A DNA stretch of 64,000 bases from Pseudomonadota bacterium (GTDB taxonomy: Bacteria; Pseudomonadota; Gammaproteobacteria; Burkholderiales; Sulfuriferulaceae): NCBI GenBank assembly GCA_021801025.1, contig JAJYYK010000003.1:62001-126000 (forward strand). Reading direction: 5' to 3'. A program made the position numbers and the translations under genes. The notes under the pieces were generated by a model that saw nothing but the letters and a program-made list of their open reading frames with translations, had not been told where the DNA came from and did not search any database. Within the stretch, counting starts at the first letter, position 1; each line of letters begins with the position of its first letter. This document shows positions 54,738 to 62,978 of the stretch, in pieces.

Positions 54738-54911
54738 ACCCAAATTATCCGTCAGGACGCGAGATGATGGCGAGGCAAGTTGCAAGACAGTTTGGGGGAT
54801 AGAGAGAAGCCTGTAGTGAACGATGAACGTCGAACAGGTCGGGGAAATGGTTGCTTGTGACCGCCAGCACGCGCGTGGGCTCGAAGAGCCGCCTGATGGA
54901 TAATTTGGGTT
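54737..54911. mobile_element. 175-bp terminal-inverted-repeat element (MITE-like)
   Basis: The ends AACCCAAATTATCCGTCAGG (54737-54756) and, inverted at 54892-54911, AACCCAAATTATCCATCAGG match at 19 of 20 bases. The interior has no open frame of note. The element begins exactly at the TSUP stop codon. The parent IS is not identified. A related half-end occurs near 50991-51010 (CCTGACAGGTTATTTGGGTT), with 16 of 20 matches. Confidence 0.75.
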
Positions 54912-54991
54912 AAAACAAAAGATCAAAAAACAGTCATTTTAAACTGGCGAGTTAAAAAGACAAATACCGGGCATTTTCATTCAAAATATCC

Positions 54992-57535
54992 TTATCGCCG
55001 CAAACGTAAATAAATTTCCGGCAATTTTTTCGGTAAATCATTGAGATGCGCCAACACCATATAATGACCCTCACCAAATATTAACGGTAAATATTCGCTA
55101 CCTGCCGCATCTAGCGTGATGCAAAAAGGGTGCACGCCCACATCCAAAGCCTCCTTGACCGCCATGCGGGTATCTTCCTGCAAATAGCGTTCATCTCCCC
55201 CATCATCATAATCGGCAGGACGCCCATCTGATAAAATCAGCAGCAAGCGACGGGACGCCGGTGCATCCTCAAATCCTGTCAGCGCATGACGAATGGCAGC
55301 ACCCATACGGGTCGCCAAACGCCCGGACAAACCACCCAACACCGCTCTGGTGTGTGCGTTAAGTCGCTCACCAAACCCCTTAATCGTGTAATAGCTTACA
55401 TTATCGCGGTATTTGGAGGCAAAACCAGCCAAACAATACGCATCCCCTACCGCTTCCATACTTTCTGCGAACAGCAACATCGCTGCGCGAATTCTATCCA
55501 CCACGCGACCGCCTTCTGGACTGATTTGCATAATGGAAGTGGACAGGTCTGCCAACAAAGTCACCGCAGTATCACGATGTTGAACACGGTGCTGACGATA
55601 GATATTGGCGGAGGGTGCCATGCCGGTGCGGCGCTCTACTGACCATGTCACGCAGGCATCCAAATCCAGTTCGTCGCCTTCAAATTGGCGTCGCTTGGGT
55701 GCGCTACGCAAAGGTTTTTGGGCACTTAACGCGCGTTTCAACCGTTTGAGTACTGAAGCATACTGCATGGACAGACGGTCAGCTTCGGTCGCATCGGATT
55801 CAGTTAATTTCTTTTCCTGCACCCATGCCCACTGACGCTTGTAACGCTTGTCGCGGTAATCCCATTCCGGGTAAGGGTGGCCTTTTTCACTGAATTCAAT
55901 ACTGCGTCCCAACCCTTCCACGTGAGCGGGTTGCGGAATCCCTACCCCAACACGCCCCCCTGACCCGGCCGTTTTTTCAGGTGGAATTTCCATATCGGGG
56001 TCTTCACCCGCTGCATGTTGAGGCAAGGTGGACGTTTTAGTCTGTTCTTTTCGCCCGGAATCATCCGGTTTGGCCTGCACATCGTTGACTTCCGGTTTGT
56101 GTTCCGCCTCATCCAGCACCACACGGGGATAAACCGGCTGCGCAGCATTGGGCGAACGTCCAGGCAAATAAGCCCAGGCACGTTCCGCCAACGTCACCGG
56201 GGGCAGCGTCGCTTCACTGTAGATCTGTTTTGCCACAGTGAAGGCATCAACGATGCTTGCGGTATCATCCAGCAAAGGGCGCAGCACTTCAAATTCCGCG
56301 TTGTGCACGGCGCCTTCTTCAAGCCAGTGCAGACTGCGTTTTGCCCATTGCCAATAGATGCCTGCGGCATCCATTGGTGCAGCGGAAGCATCGGTCGCCG
56401 CACGCAACCGATGCAAATAATTGGGAATCAACTGGCCAAGACGGGCATCCACGCGCACATCTTCGCACAAATCAAATATCAACTGGAATCGCACCATGTC
56501 TTCGCCGAATTGAGCGAACAAAGGGCGCCAGGTGATGCGTTGCGCACTGTCTAACGGCGGATGCTTCATGCCCACGGCTTGAAACAGCCCTTCAACATAA
56601 CGACGCTCATAAGAATGGAAATGCAGATGCCCCGCACTGTGCAGCAGGGCCAGCATGGCTTCTTCGCGCGCTGGCATGGCGCGCGGCAAATACAGTGTCT
56701 GCCCGTCGGTTTCAACAAAAGCTCGGCCTTTGTCTGGCGACCAATCGCTGTCTAACACCTCCAGCGTTTCACCAAACCACGCCAAAAGGATCAGCTGAAA
56801 CAGGCGGTGATGTTCGGCAAGTCGAAAACCCGGCAAATTTTCCAGTAAGATGCTCATACTTTCTTCCGATTCCAACCGGAAATAAGCTTCACCCCGTAAT
56901 CGCCCTGCCTGAAGAATATCTGCGCCACGCTTGGCCCATGGCTGCACGGCTTCAATCCCCAACAAATCACGGACACGCACCGCGCCAGTTAAATAAGTGC
57001 CTAATGCCAAATGACGCTGTTCAAACAACGTCACACTGGGCAACACGACCTCTTCGATACCTGCCAGGCCATGCACACCGGCAAACGCATTGACCGGACA
57101 ATTGAAATAAGCCGCGCCGGATTCCAAATGACGTGCGCACCAGTCCAAACCCATATCCGACCAGCGCAACATTCCCACTTCGCCCATTAAGGTGCAGGCT
57201 GCCGGCAATTGTTCCATAAACCCTGACACGGCTTTCCAGGAACCGCGCCAAGCGGTAAAACGCAGCGCTTGCCGAACCCAGGGCACGATACCCGGACAGG
57301 CCAATGCCGCTTGCGCACTGCCGCGAATAAATACCTTGCCCGCATCACGGTCATGCTCAAACATTTTTTTGCATGCCTGTAACCATTCCAGCGCGATGTC
57401 ACCCCCAGCGCGCTGAATGTCGGGCAAAGCGGCCAGACTGTCACGATGCGCCACAAAGCTAATGGCTTCCATCTCCACCAACAGTTGCTGAATAGCAACC
57501 AGTGTGGTGGCATCAGATTGATCTCGCCCGCTCAT
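54992..57535 (-). CDS. cbbO: CbbO-type von Willebrand factor A protein (RuBisCO activase subunit family)
   Basis: This 847-residue protein has a long helical N-terminal part and a C-terminal VWA domain with a complete MIDAS: ADLSTSIMQ (DxSxS), the middle Thr in RLATRMGAAIRHAL, and ILSDGRPADYDDGGDERY. CbbO joins the CbbQ hexamer and binds RuBisCO to remodel inhibited active sites; NorD is a shorter relative used with NorQ for nitric-oxide reductase. The length favours CbbO, although the protein is longer than usual. A charged linker lies near residues 480-560. It starts 6 bases after cbbQ. No RuBisCO gene is in the window. Confidence 0.85.
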   Translation of the reverse strand: MSGRDQSDATTLVAIQQLLVEMEAISFVAHRDSLAALPDIQRAGGDIALEWLQACKKMFEHDRDAGKVFIRGSAQAALACPGIVPWVRQALRFTAWRGSWKAVSGFMEQLPAACTLMGEVGMLRWSDMGLDWCARHLESGAAYFNCPVNAFAGVHGLAGIEEVVLPSVTLFEQRHLALGTYLTGAVRVRDLLGIEAVQPWAKRGADILQAGRLRGEAYFRLESEESMSILLENLPGFRLAEHHRLFQLILLAWFGETLEVLDSDWSPDKGRAFVETDGQTLYLPRAMPAREEAMLALLHSAGHLHFHSYERRYVEGLFQAVGMKHPPLDSAQRITWRPLFAQFGEDMVRFQLIFDLCEDVRVDARLGQLIPNYLHRLRAATDASAAPMDAAGIYWQWAKRSLHWLEEGAVHNAEFEVLRPLLDDTASIVDAFTVAKQIYSEATLPPVTLAERAWAYLPGRSPNAAQPVYPRVVLDEAEHKPEVNDVQAKPDDSGRKEQTKTSTLPQHAAGEDPDMEIPPEKTAGSGGRVGVGIPQPAHVEGLGRSIEFSEKGHPYPEWDYRDKRYKRQWAWVQEKKLTESDATEADRLSMQYASVLKRLKRALSAQKPLRSAPKRRQFEGDELDLDACVTWSVERRTGMAPSANIYRQHRVQHRDTAVTLLADLSTSIMQISPEGGRVVDRIRAAMLLFAESMEAVGDAYCLAGFASKYRDNVSYYTIKGFGERLNAHTRAVLGGLSGRLATRMGAAIRHALTGFEDAPASRRLLLILSDGRPADYDDGGDERYLQEDTRMAVKEALDVGVHPFCITLDAAGSEYLPLIFGEGHYMVLAHLNDLPKKLPEIYLRLRR

Positions 57536-57541
57536 CAGTAA

Positions 57542-58390
57542 TTACGAAAAATGTGCACGTGCAATTTCCAGCAATGCCTCGCTGAGTTCCGCATCGTCAG
57601 TAATCGGGTTGATCAGCGCCACCTGACACGCCTCAATGGGACTAAGCCCCGCCGCCATCATGTTGGCGGCATACACCAATGCACGGGTTGAAGTGGCTTC
57701 TTCCAGACCATGATCCTTGAGTGCACGTGCACGCTGCCCCACTTCCACCAATGGATTCAACAGCGCCTCGGGCAAATCCGGCACTTCGCTGCGCACAATG
57801 CTACGCTCCACTTCAGCGTTTGGATAGTTGAAATTAATGCCGATAAAACGCTGCTTGGTCGAGGGTTTAAGGTCTTTTAGCACGGTTTGGTAGCCCGGAT
57901 TGTAGGAAATCACCAGCATAAAATCCTCGTGCGCCTCGATCTCCTGGCCCTTTTTCTCCAGTGGCAACTGGCGGCGATGATCGGTGAGCGGGTGAATAAT
58001 AACGGTACTGTCCGTACGCGCTTCCACAATCTCATCCAAATAACAGATAGCACCGACTTTGACGGCACGCGTTAACGGCCCGTCCTGCCACACCGTCCGA
58101 TCACCTTCCAGCAAAAATCGACCAATCAAATCTGAACTGGTTAAGTCTTCATGACAGGAAACAGTGACCAAAGGCCGCTTTAAACGCCAGGCCATATATT
58201 CCAGGAAACGTGTCTTGCCACAACCAGTCGGGCCTTTCAGCATCACGGGCAAGCGCTTTTTCCATGCGGCCTCAAAGATCGCAATTTCATTGTGCTGCGC
58301 CTGATAAAACGGTGCGGCAGCGTCATCCTCCACGGGCGCTTGAACAATATCGCGCTCAACGCCCCGCAAACGGTTAAACAGTGTTTTCAT
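57542..58390 (-). CDS. cbbQ: CbbQ/NorQ-type MoxR AAA+ ATPase
   Basis: This 282-residue protein matches Cbb[44 protein letters not shown] with Walker A GPTGCGKT near residue 53, Walker [27 protein letters not shown], and [24 protein letters not shown]. It forms hexameric rings that with CbbO pull on a target protein. The close CbbQ-like sequence favours RuBisCO as target, but NorQ-type use cannot be excluded. It overlaps the upstream unknown gene by 4 bases (ATGA). Confidence 0.9.
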   Translation of the reverse strand: MKTLFNRLRGVERDIVQAPVEDDAAAPFYQAQHNEIAIFEAAWKKRLPVMLKGPTGCGKTRFLEYMAWRLKRPLVTVSCHEDLTSSDLIGRFLLEGDRTVWQDGPLTRAVKVGAICYLDEIVEARTDSTVIIHPLTDHRRQLPLEKKGQEIEAHEDFMLVISYNPGYQTVLKDLKPSTKQRFIGINFNYPNAEVERSIVRSEVPDLPEALLNPLVEVGQRARALKDHGLEEATSTRALVYAANMMAAGLSPIEACQVALINPITDDAELSEALLEIARAHFS

Positions 58391-58800
58391 ACTATCTCCA
58401 GGCGGTTTTCACGCTCCGCACGCGATCTCATGAACAAATACACATGCCTGACCGTCCGCACCGCCATCGCTTCTGGTTTCACTGGCAAGGCATCTTGTCG
58501 ATCCATTAACAAACAGTTTTGGTAAAAGACCAATTCACGACAATTGTCACGGATCGTATTCCAGGACGGATCTCCCTTCACCAGAATTTTAAATGACTCA
58601 AGCAAATCATCCTGTTCCGTAGGTGGTTCTGTCTCACCGACATCCATAATATAGGCAACGATCATGCCCCTAACCAGGCTCATGGACTCCCTCACCAAAG
58701 GTTCAAGAGGAGGCAATTCACCTGCAAGTAGAACACGTTCAAATTGGTTGATTGCCACATCGGCGCGATCAAAAGTTTCGATTAATGCGGAATGATTCAT
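58387..58800 (-). CDS. unknown protein, first gene of the cbbQO operon
   Basis: This 137-residue, probably all-helical cytoplasmic protein has no family I recognise: [20 protein letters not shown], then [23 protein letters not shown], a Glu/Asp stretch ([11 protein letters not shown]), [18 protein letters not shown] and a basic end ([16 protein letters not shown]). Its stop overlaps the cbbQ start, so all three are coupled. An adaptor or target-specific role for the CbbQO machine is inference. It could be an N-terminal partner that replaces RuBisCO proximity. Confidence 0.85.
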   Translation of the reverse strand: MNHSALIETFDRADVAINQFERVLLAGELPPLEPLVRESMSLVRGMIVAYIMDVGETEPPTEQDDLLESFKILVKGDPSWNTIRDNCRELVFYQNCLLMDRQDALPVKPEAMAVRTVRHVYLFMRSRAERENRLEIV

Positions 58801-58958
58801 AAGTTAGACTAGACCGGATGAAAGTTTAAGAATAAAATTACAACGATGCAGGGGTGTTCGTTCATAACCAAATAAACATATCCATTTGGTTGTTGACAAG
58901 CCTTTCGTGCACATAGAAGACTATTTTACTCAACTTTAGCCACCAACGGAATACCGAT

Positions 58959-59282
58959 ATGAAAAAGCTGGTCAAACTCATCAAACTCAACAATCTGGAA
59001 TACAACGCTAATCGCGATCCAGCCGTCTATCGTCGTTGTGCCAATGAAAATTTTCGCATTCAGGCTTTGATTGATGGCACTGGCAAGGTTGAATGCAGCT
59101 TAACCGATTCCAGCGGAAAATTACTCAACCAACAAAGCGTTGATGCCCCAGGCACCTATACCCATGAAATTGGTTTTGCTACGCCAGGCGTTCGTATCGT
59201 CACCTTGACCATCAAAGGTCAAGGCCAAACCATCACTCAAGATTTACTTCTGGATGTCATGGAACACGCTTGGCACGGCTAA
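58959..59282 (+). CDS. unknown protein, probably a single beta-sandwich domain
   Basis: This 107-residue protein has a short basic start (MKKLVKLIKLNNLEYNANRDP) without a signal peptide and then a beta-rich, Ig/E-set-like pattern: IQALIDGTGKVECSLTDSSGKLLNQQSVDAPGTYTHEIGFATPGVRIVTLTIKG. The last residues overlap the end of the convergent HolD-like gene by 26 bases. Two Cys residues are present. No known function. Confidence 0.75.
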   Translation: MKKLVKLIKLNNLEYNANRDPAVYRRCANENFRIQALIDGTGKVECSLTDSSGKLLNQQSVDAPGTYTHEIGFATPGVRIVTLTIKGQGQTITQDLLLDVMEHAWHG

Positions 59283-59751
59283 GCTGCCAAACACACCAGT
59301 CCGCCCACAACTGCGCTTTGGCGCCAGCATTTGCCAACAGTTGTTCGGGCGGCTCACTCAAAAACACAGGGCAAGATGCCTGGTAAAGCGATACACCGAT
59401 ATTTCCCGCAACCGGATTTAGCTGATCATTTTCAGATTGGCTGAGCTGCTGAAACAACTGCGGGTGACAGACCCATAGCCACTGTGGCATTTCGATCTGC
59501 ATCGTAGCACCCAACTCAACACGAACAAGTTCAAACTCTTGCTTCATACTTAACTGCAAAGCACGGAATACGTTGCCCAACAGCATAGCCGCATCATCCA
59601 CAGGTGTTTTTTCCAACACCATCCAGCCTGTCGCCCCATCAGCATCTGTCAATACCCGCACCATCCAGATGGGTTGAGGTGGGTTTTTTTGGGGTCGCAA
59701 TTGCCATATGGGGGCAAGCTCAAGCACTTCAAGCGCAGCATCACTCAACAT
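59257..59751 (-). CDS. HolD-like protein (candidate DNA polymerase III psi subunit)
   Basis: From ATG 59751 the product has about 164 residues. It follows E. coli HolD in order: SDAALEVLELAPIWQLRP at the start, DDAAMLLGNVFRALQLSMKQE corresponding to a SDVLRALTVSPDQ-type stretch, and EQLLANAGAKAQLWADWCVW matching LRANPTARAALWQQICTYE at the end. In E. coli holD is directly beside rimI, as here (7-base overlap). The psi subunit links the clamp loader to chi and SSB. The similarity was judged by eye from recalled sequence; alternatives are an unrelated conserved protein. An upstream start at 59769 is also open. Confidence 0.6.
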   Translation of the reverse strand: MLSDAALEVLELAPIWQLRPQKNPPQPIWMVRVLTDADGATGWMVLEKTPVDDAAMLLGNVFRALQLSMKQEFELVRVELGATMQIEMPQWLWVCHPQLFQQLSQSENDQLNPVAGNIGVSLYQASCPVFLSEPPEQLLANAGAKAQLWADWCVWQLSRAKRVP

Positions 59752-60203
59752 GATTTCATGTCCAAACACATTAACACTGCATCCTCGCGCCCCTGTTCTG
59801 CCGGATAATAATTTTTGCGCACGCCGACCTGAATAAAACCCAGACTGTCATACAAACGTCGTGCCACATGGTTAGACGGGCGCACCTCCAGCCACATTGA
59901 GGCATAACATTCAGCCTGTGAACAAGCGATTAAATGCCTTAACATTGCCCGACCATAACCCCATCCCTGACGGGATAAAGTCACCGTCAGATTAAGTAAA
60001 TGTATTTCGTCCACCACAGACATAGCCACCGCATAAGCAACAATTTCACCGGCTTCCTCATACACGCAACAACGATTACCCGCCATTAAGGCACTCGAAA
60101 AATTACCTGATGTCCACGGGAAAGGGTAACAATCACGGTCAATTTCTGCAATTTGCGGCAGGTCTTCCTCGCTCATTGGACGTAATAAATGCCGGAACAA
60201 CAC
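59745..60203 (-). CDS. rimI: ribosomal protein bS18 N-alanine acetyltransferase RimI
   Basis: This 152-residue GNAT enzyme starts at GTG 60203, 3 bases after tsaB, giving LLRPMSEEDLPQIAEIDRDCYPFPWTSGNF. It keeps LLNLTVTLSRQGWGYGRAMLRHLI (acetyl-CoA loop, normally QG-G-G) and LEVRPSNHVARRLYDSLGF. The FPW and EVR phrases are typical of RimI. It acetylates S18 and perhaps other N-termini. ATG at 60176 is a less likely start. Confidence 0.94.
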   Translation of the reverse strand: MLFRHLLRPMSEEDLPQIAEIDRDCYPFPWTSGNFSSALMAGNRCCVYEEAGEIVAYAVAMSVVDEIHLLNLTVTLSRQGWGYGRAMLRHLIACSQAECYASMWLEVRPSNHVARRLYDSLGFIQVGVRKNYYPAEQGREDAVLMCLDMKSC

Positions 60204-60206
60204 GCG

Positions 60207-60878
60207 TTAACGCTCACAAATTTTCAAAGCGACCCGATCACGCACGTACAAAGGCACTGCCAATTCAGGGGCAACACCACGTCCTGCAGCGAACTCTCGT
60301 GCAGCCAACCCCGCAACCTCTTTTGCTTGAGGGAAAAGTCCTGACTCAATACCAAGCAAATGCTTATTCAATTTAGCGACCAACTCATTCTCATACACCA
60401 CAAAACCATTGCCACAACCCATCCAATCCCCATCATCCGGCAGCGATACGGCTTCAGCACGACATACTCGCGGCGGAGACACTTCATGCCATCCCTGCAA
60501 GCCATGCTGGTAGCAAGCATAGTACACCTCACCCATGCGCGCGTCCAAACAGGCCAACACCCGCTCAGCTTGTGTCGCCGCAGCCAGGGCCAGCAAACTG
60601 GAAATACCCACGACCGGTACATCCAACCCAAACGCCAAACCTTGTGCCACCGCGCAGGCAATTCGCAAACCTGTAAAAGAACCCGGGCCGCTCGAAAACG
60701 CAATCGCATCCAAATCATCGAGTTCAAGCTTCGCTGCAGCCAGTACGCTCCGGCACTGGGGTAGCAACAATTGCGAGTGTCGTTGGCCTGCATGCTCGCC
60801 CTGCTGAGTCAGAAGGCCATCACGCCACAAGGCCACTGAACAATATTCGGTCGAAGTTTCTAATGCGAGCACATTCAT
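60207..60878 (-). CDS. tsaB: tRNA threonylcarbamoyladenosine protein TsaB
   Basis: This 223-residue ASKHA-fold protein starts MNVLALETSTEYCSVALWRDG and has AFSSGPGSFTGLRIACAVAQGLAFG, the TsaB markers, with LACLDARMGEVYYACY. It works with TsaD and TsaE in making t6A37 of tRNA. It leads the tsaB-rimI-HolD-like operon. Confidence 0.96.
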   Translation of the reverse strand: MNVLALETSTEYCSVALWRDGLLTQQGEHAGQRHSQLLLPQCRSVLAAAKLELDDLDAIAFSSGPGSFTGLRIACAVAQGLAFGLDVPVVGISSLLALAAATQAERVLACLDARMGEVYYACYQHGLQGWHEVSPPRVCRAEAVSLPDDGDWMGCGNGFVVYENELVAKLNKHLLGIESGLFPQAKEVAGLAAREFAAGRGVAPELAVPLYVRDRVALKICER

Positions 60879-60907
60879 GAATAATTATCCGGGTTAACTG
60901 CTTATTT

Positions 60908-61077
60908 ATCAAAATTCCTTGCCGGTTCGAGATCCCGCTCTTCAGGACAGGCAGAAGTACCACACCCCAGCGAAAGCTGGCGTGATATATGGCGCGGTTG
61001 GAAAGGCGATGCACACGCCTTTCCAACTGAATAGCCATCGACCATATGGATAATAACCTTATTACTGCGACTAAGTT
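60908..61077. repeat. intergenic structured repeat, copy E (several hairpins)
   Basis: The element begins TTCCTTGCCGGTT, has GGACAGGCAGAAG (shared with 36541-36556), a small hairpin CCAGCGAAAGCTGG, then GGCGCG and a perfect 12-bp stem GTTGGAAAGGCG (60997-61008)/61016-61027 with the loop ATGCACA, and ends TTACTGCGACTAAG. The 12-bp stem differs from that of copy C at five positions, all compensated, while loop and flanks are the same. It lies upstream of tsaB and downstream of the SUMF1 gene. Confidence 0.75.
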
Positions 61078-61164
61078 TTGCCCGTCACCCGACCGGCGAG
61101 TTCGCTACGAATTCATTCCGGGTAATTGATTCAACGTCCCTGCGAACCTGACGAATGATTCGGG

Positions 61165-62022
61165 TTAAAGTTCGCGCACCAACCGGAATCCGAGATTGAC
61201 ATCCAGTTCATCGCGCAATCTCGGCCAACGTGCGGCACTCCGTGAGACCGCAGCAGGATCAAACCAGGACCCCCCTTTGGTCACAATACGCTCATTTTTA
61301 CCTCGTGCAGGCACATCGTGTGCGTCTCGCGGCGTACGCGTGTGATCAGGATACCAGGGTGTTGCCGTGAGCTCCCAAACATTGCCATGCACGTCATGCA
61401 AACCCCACAGATTGGGTGGTTTGCCACCCACCTCCGCTGCCCAATTCAAAGAGGCGCACTGCGAAAAAAAAGGCCAGGGACGCTTTGCATTCGGTAATGG
61501 GAACATGGGTTTAAACGACACCTCTTTACAACTGACCGTGTCACCGAAATGAAATGGTCCACTGCTGCCAGAACGGGCAGCATATTCCCATTCCGCCTCG
61601 GTGGGCAAGCGATACGACTTACCTGTTTCGCGCATCAACCAGGCTAAATAAAGCTCAACATCAGCCGTCCGAACATTGACAACCGGTTCCTGTCCCTTTG
61701 ACCGGATTAACTCACGCAACGAGCGAAAACCTGTCGCCTGGGCGAATTTTTCCCATTGATCTGCGGTAACAGTGAAACGGCCTATCGCAAAAGCATGCGT
61801 CACTTGCACACGAAATTGGGGTGCTTCATTCATGTCATGCCCCACCTCTGTCGCAGGTGAACCGATTTCAAACCAGCCGGCAGGAATGACCGCCATTTCC
61901 GGCCCTTTGGATCCATCTCCCAACAGGGTATCACTAAAATACACCGACACCCCTGCCGCATGTGCCGCTTCTTGCTGTACCTTACGCAGACTCGCCGCAT
62001 CCATATCATGAACAAATCGCAT
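61165..62022 (-). CDS. SUMF1/formylglycine-generating-enzyme-like protein without catalytic cysteines
   Basis: From ATG 62022 the protein has about 285 residues; GTG 62034 is an alternative. The SUMF1 fold is clear: MAVIPAGWFEIGSPATEVGHDMNEAPQFRVQV, FAIGRFTVTADQWEKF, RLPTEAEWEYAARSGSS, LWGLHDVHGNVWELTATPWYP, KGGSWFDPAAVSRSAARWPRLRDELDVNLGFRLV. True formylglycine-generating enzymes need two cysteines near the GGS(W/Y) segment; here that region has none, so sulfatase activation is unlikely. Related domains occur in regulatory and iron-dependent EgtB-like proteins. The role is unknown. No kinase or sulfatase gene is adjacent. Confidence 0.9.
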   Translation of the reverse strand: MRFVHDMDAASLRKVQQEAAHAAGVSVYFSDTLLGDGSKGPEMAVIPAGWFEIGSPATEVGHDMNEAPQFRVQVTHAFAIGRFTVTADQWEKFAQATGFRSLRELIRSKGQEPVVNVRTADVELYLAWLMRETGKSYRLPTEAEWEYAARSGSSGPFHFGDTVSCKEVSFKPMFPLPNAKRPWPFFSQCASLNWAAEVGGKPPNLWGLHDVHGNVWELTATPWYPDHTRTPRDAHDVPARGKNERIVTKGGSWFDPAAVSRSAARWPRLRDELDVNLGFRLVREL

Positions 62023-62065
62023 AACGCAGAACACCCAATTCAGATCAAATTCAGATCAATGAAGG

Positions 62066-62593
62066 TTACGCGGAATAACGTGCCACACCGGCCATAATCT
62101 CAGCGTGAGCTGCCTCAGTATCTTCCCATTCTTCAACTTTTACCCATTTCCCAGGCTCAAGATCCTTATAATGTTCGAAGAAGTGACTAATTTGCGCCAA
62201 AGTTAACGGTGATAAATCACGCACGCTTTTTACGTTTTGATACAAAGGACTCAATTTATCGACTGGCACGGCAATCAGCTTGGCATCTACACCTGATTCA
62301 TCACTCATTTTCAACATGCCGATGGTGCGACAACGCACCACTACACCCGGCATCAATGCAAAAGGGGTAATCACTAACACATCGACCGGATCACCATCTT
62401 CCGACAATGTCTGGGGAATGTAACCATAATTGCACGGGTAATGCATAGCAGTGGACATAAAACGGTCGACAAAAATCGCGCCGCTCTCTTTATCCACTTC
62501 ATATTTTATTGGCGCCCCATTCATCTGAATCTCAATAATGACATTAAAATCATAAGGTAAATCTTTACCTGCCGACACTAAATTCAAGCTCAT
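62066..62593 (-). CDS. ppa: inorganic pyrophosphatase
   Basis: This 175-residue family I enzyme has [58 protein letters not shown] with the metal-binding aspartates, and the late [20 protein letters not shown]. It hydrolyses pyrophosphate in the cytoplasm. Length is normal. It is 43 bases upstream of the SUMF1 gene on the same strand. Confidence 0.97.
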   Translation of the reverse strand: MSLNLVSAGKDLPYDFNVIIEIQMNGAPIKYEVDKESGAIFVDRFMSTAMHYPCNYGYIPQTLSEDGDPVDVLVITPFALMPGVVVRCRTIGMLKMSDESGVDAKLIAVPVDKLSPLYQNVKSVRDLSPLTLAQISHFFEHYKDLEPGKWVKVEEWEDTEAAHAEIMAGVARYSA

Positions 62594-62660
62594 TCGTCTC
62601 TTTCAAAAAGAAATTTCAAAACAGTATTATAACGCATGCTTCACCTGATTTTTTGCCAGT

Positions 62661-62913
62661 GGCTCGTAAATGAATAAATGGGCTTATGTTGTCGTGTATT
62701 CTGGATGGATGCAAGACGCAAAGTGCGGCGCGTTCCATTCACAAGTTTTGCAACGTCGCAGACGCCAGAATACGAAGCAACCCGCCTGACTGGGGTCGCT
62801 TTGTAATGCTGACCAGGGCGCGAGACGTACAGCAGTATTGTTGATAACAAGCGGCTTGCAACACAGGGATGCGTACAAAGCGACCCCAGCATAAGTCTAT
62901 TTATTTACGAGCC
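62661..62913. mobile_element. 253-bp nested-palindrome element (MITE-like or structured RNA)
   Basis: Outer inverted repeats GGCTCGTAAAT at 62661 and its complement ending at 62913 extend imperfectly to about 23-27 bases (62661-62687 and 62891-62913). Inside are two further inverted repeats: GTATTCTGG (62696-62704)/CCAGAATAC (62765-62773), and TGGGGTCGCTTTGTA (62791-62805) with its exact complement (62874-62888). No coding frame is convincing. The layout (outer stem plus two arms) could be a cruciform mobile element or an RNA. Confidence 0.65.
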
Positions 62914-62931
62914 CTAATGCATCCACCAAAT

Positions 62932-62960
62932 AAAAAACGGAGCACAGGGCTCCGTTTTTT
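62932..62960. terminator. rho-independent terminator, probably bidirectional
   Basis: ACGGAGC and GCTCCGT form the stem around a CACAGG-type loop, with A6 on one side and T6 on the other. On the minus strand it lies 19 bases after the helicase stop, so it most likely ends the helicase transcript. Confidence 0.9.
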
Positions 62961-62978
62961 ATTCACAACAAAAGGGTA

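Noticed and set aside
60918-60935. GGTTCGAGATCCC resembling a tRNA T-arm
   Set aside because: No acceptor, D or anticodon stems can be placed around it; it belongs to the repeat element there.
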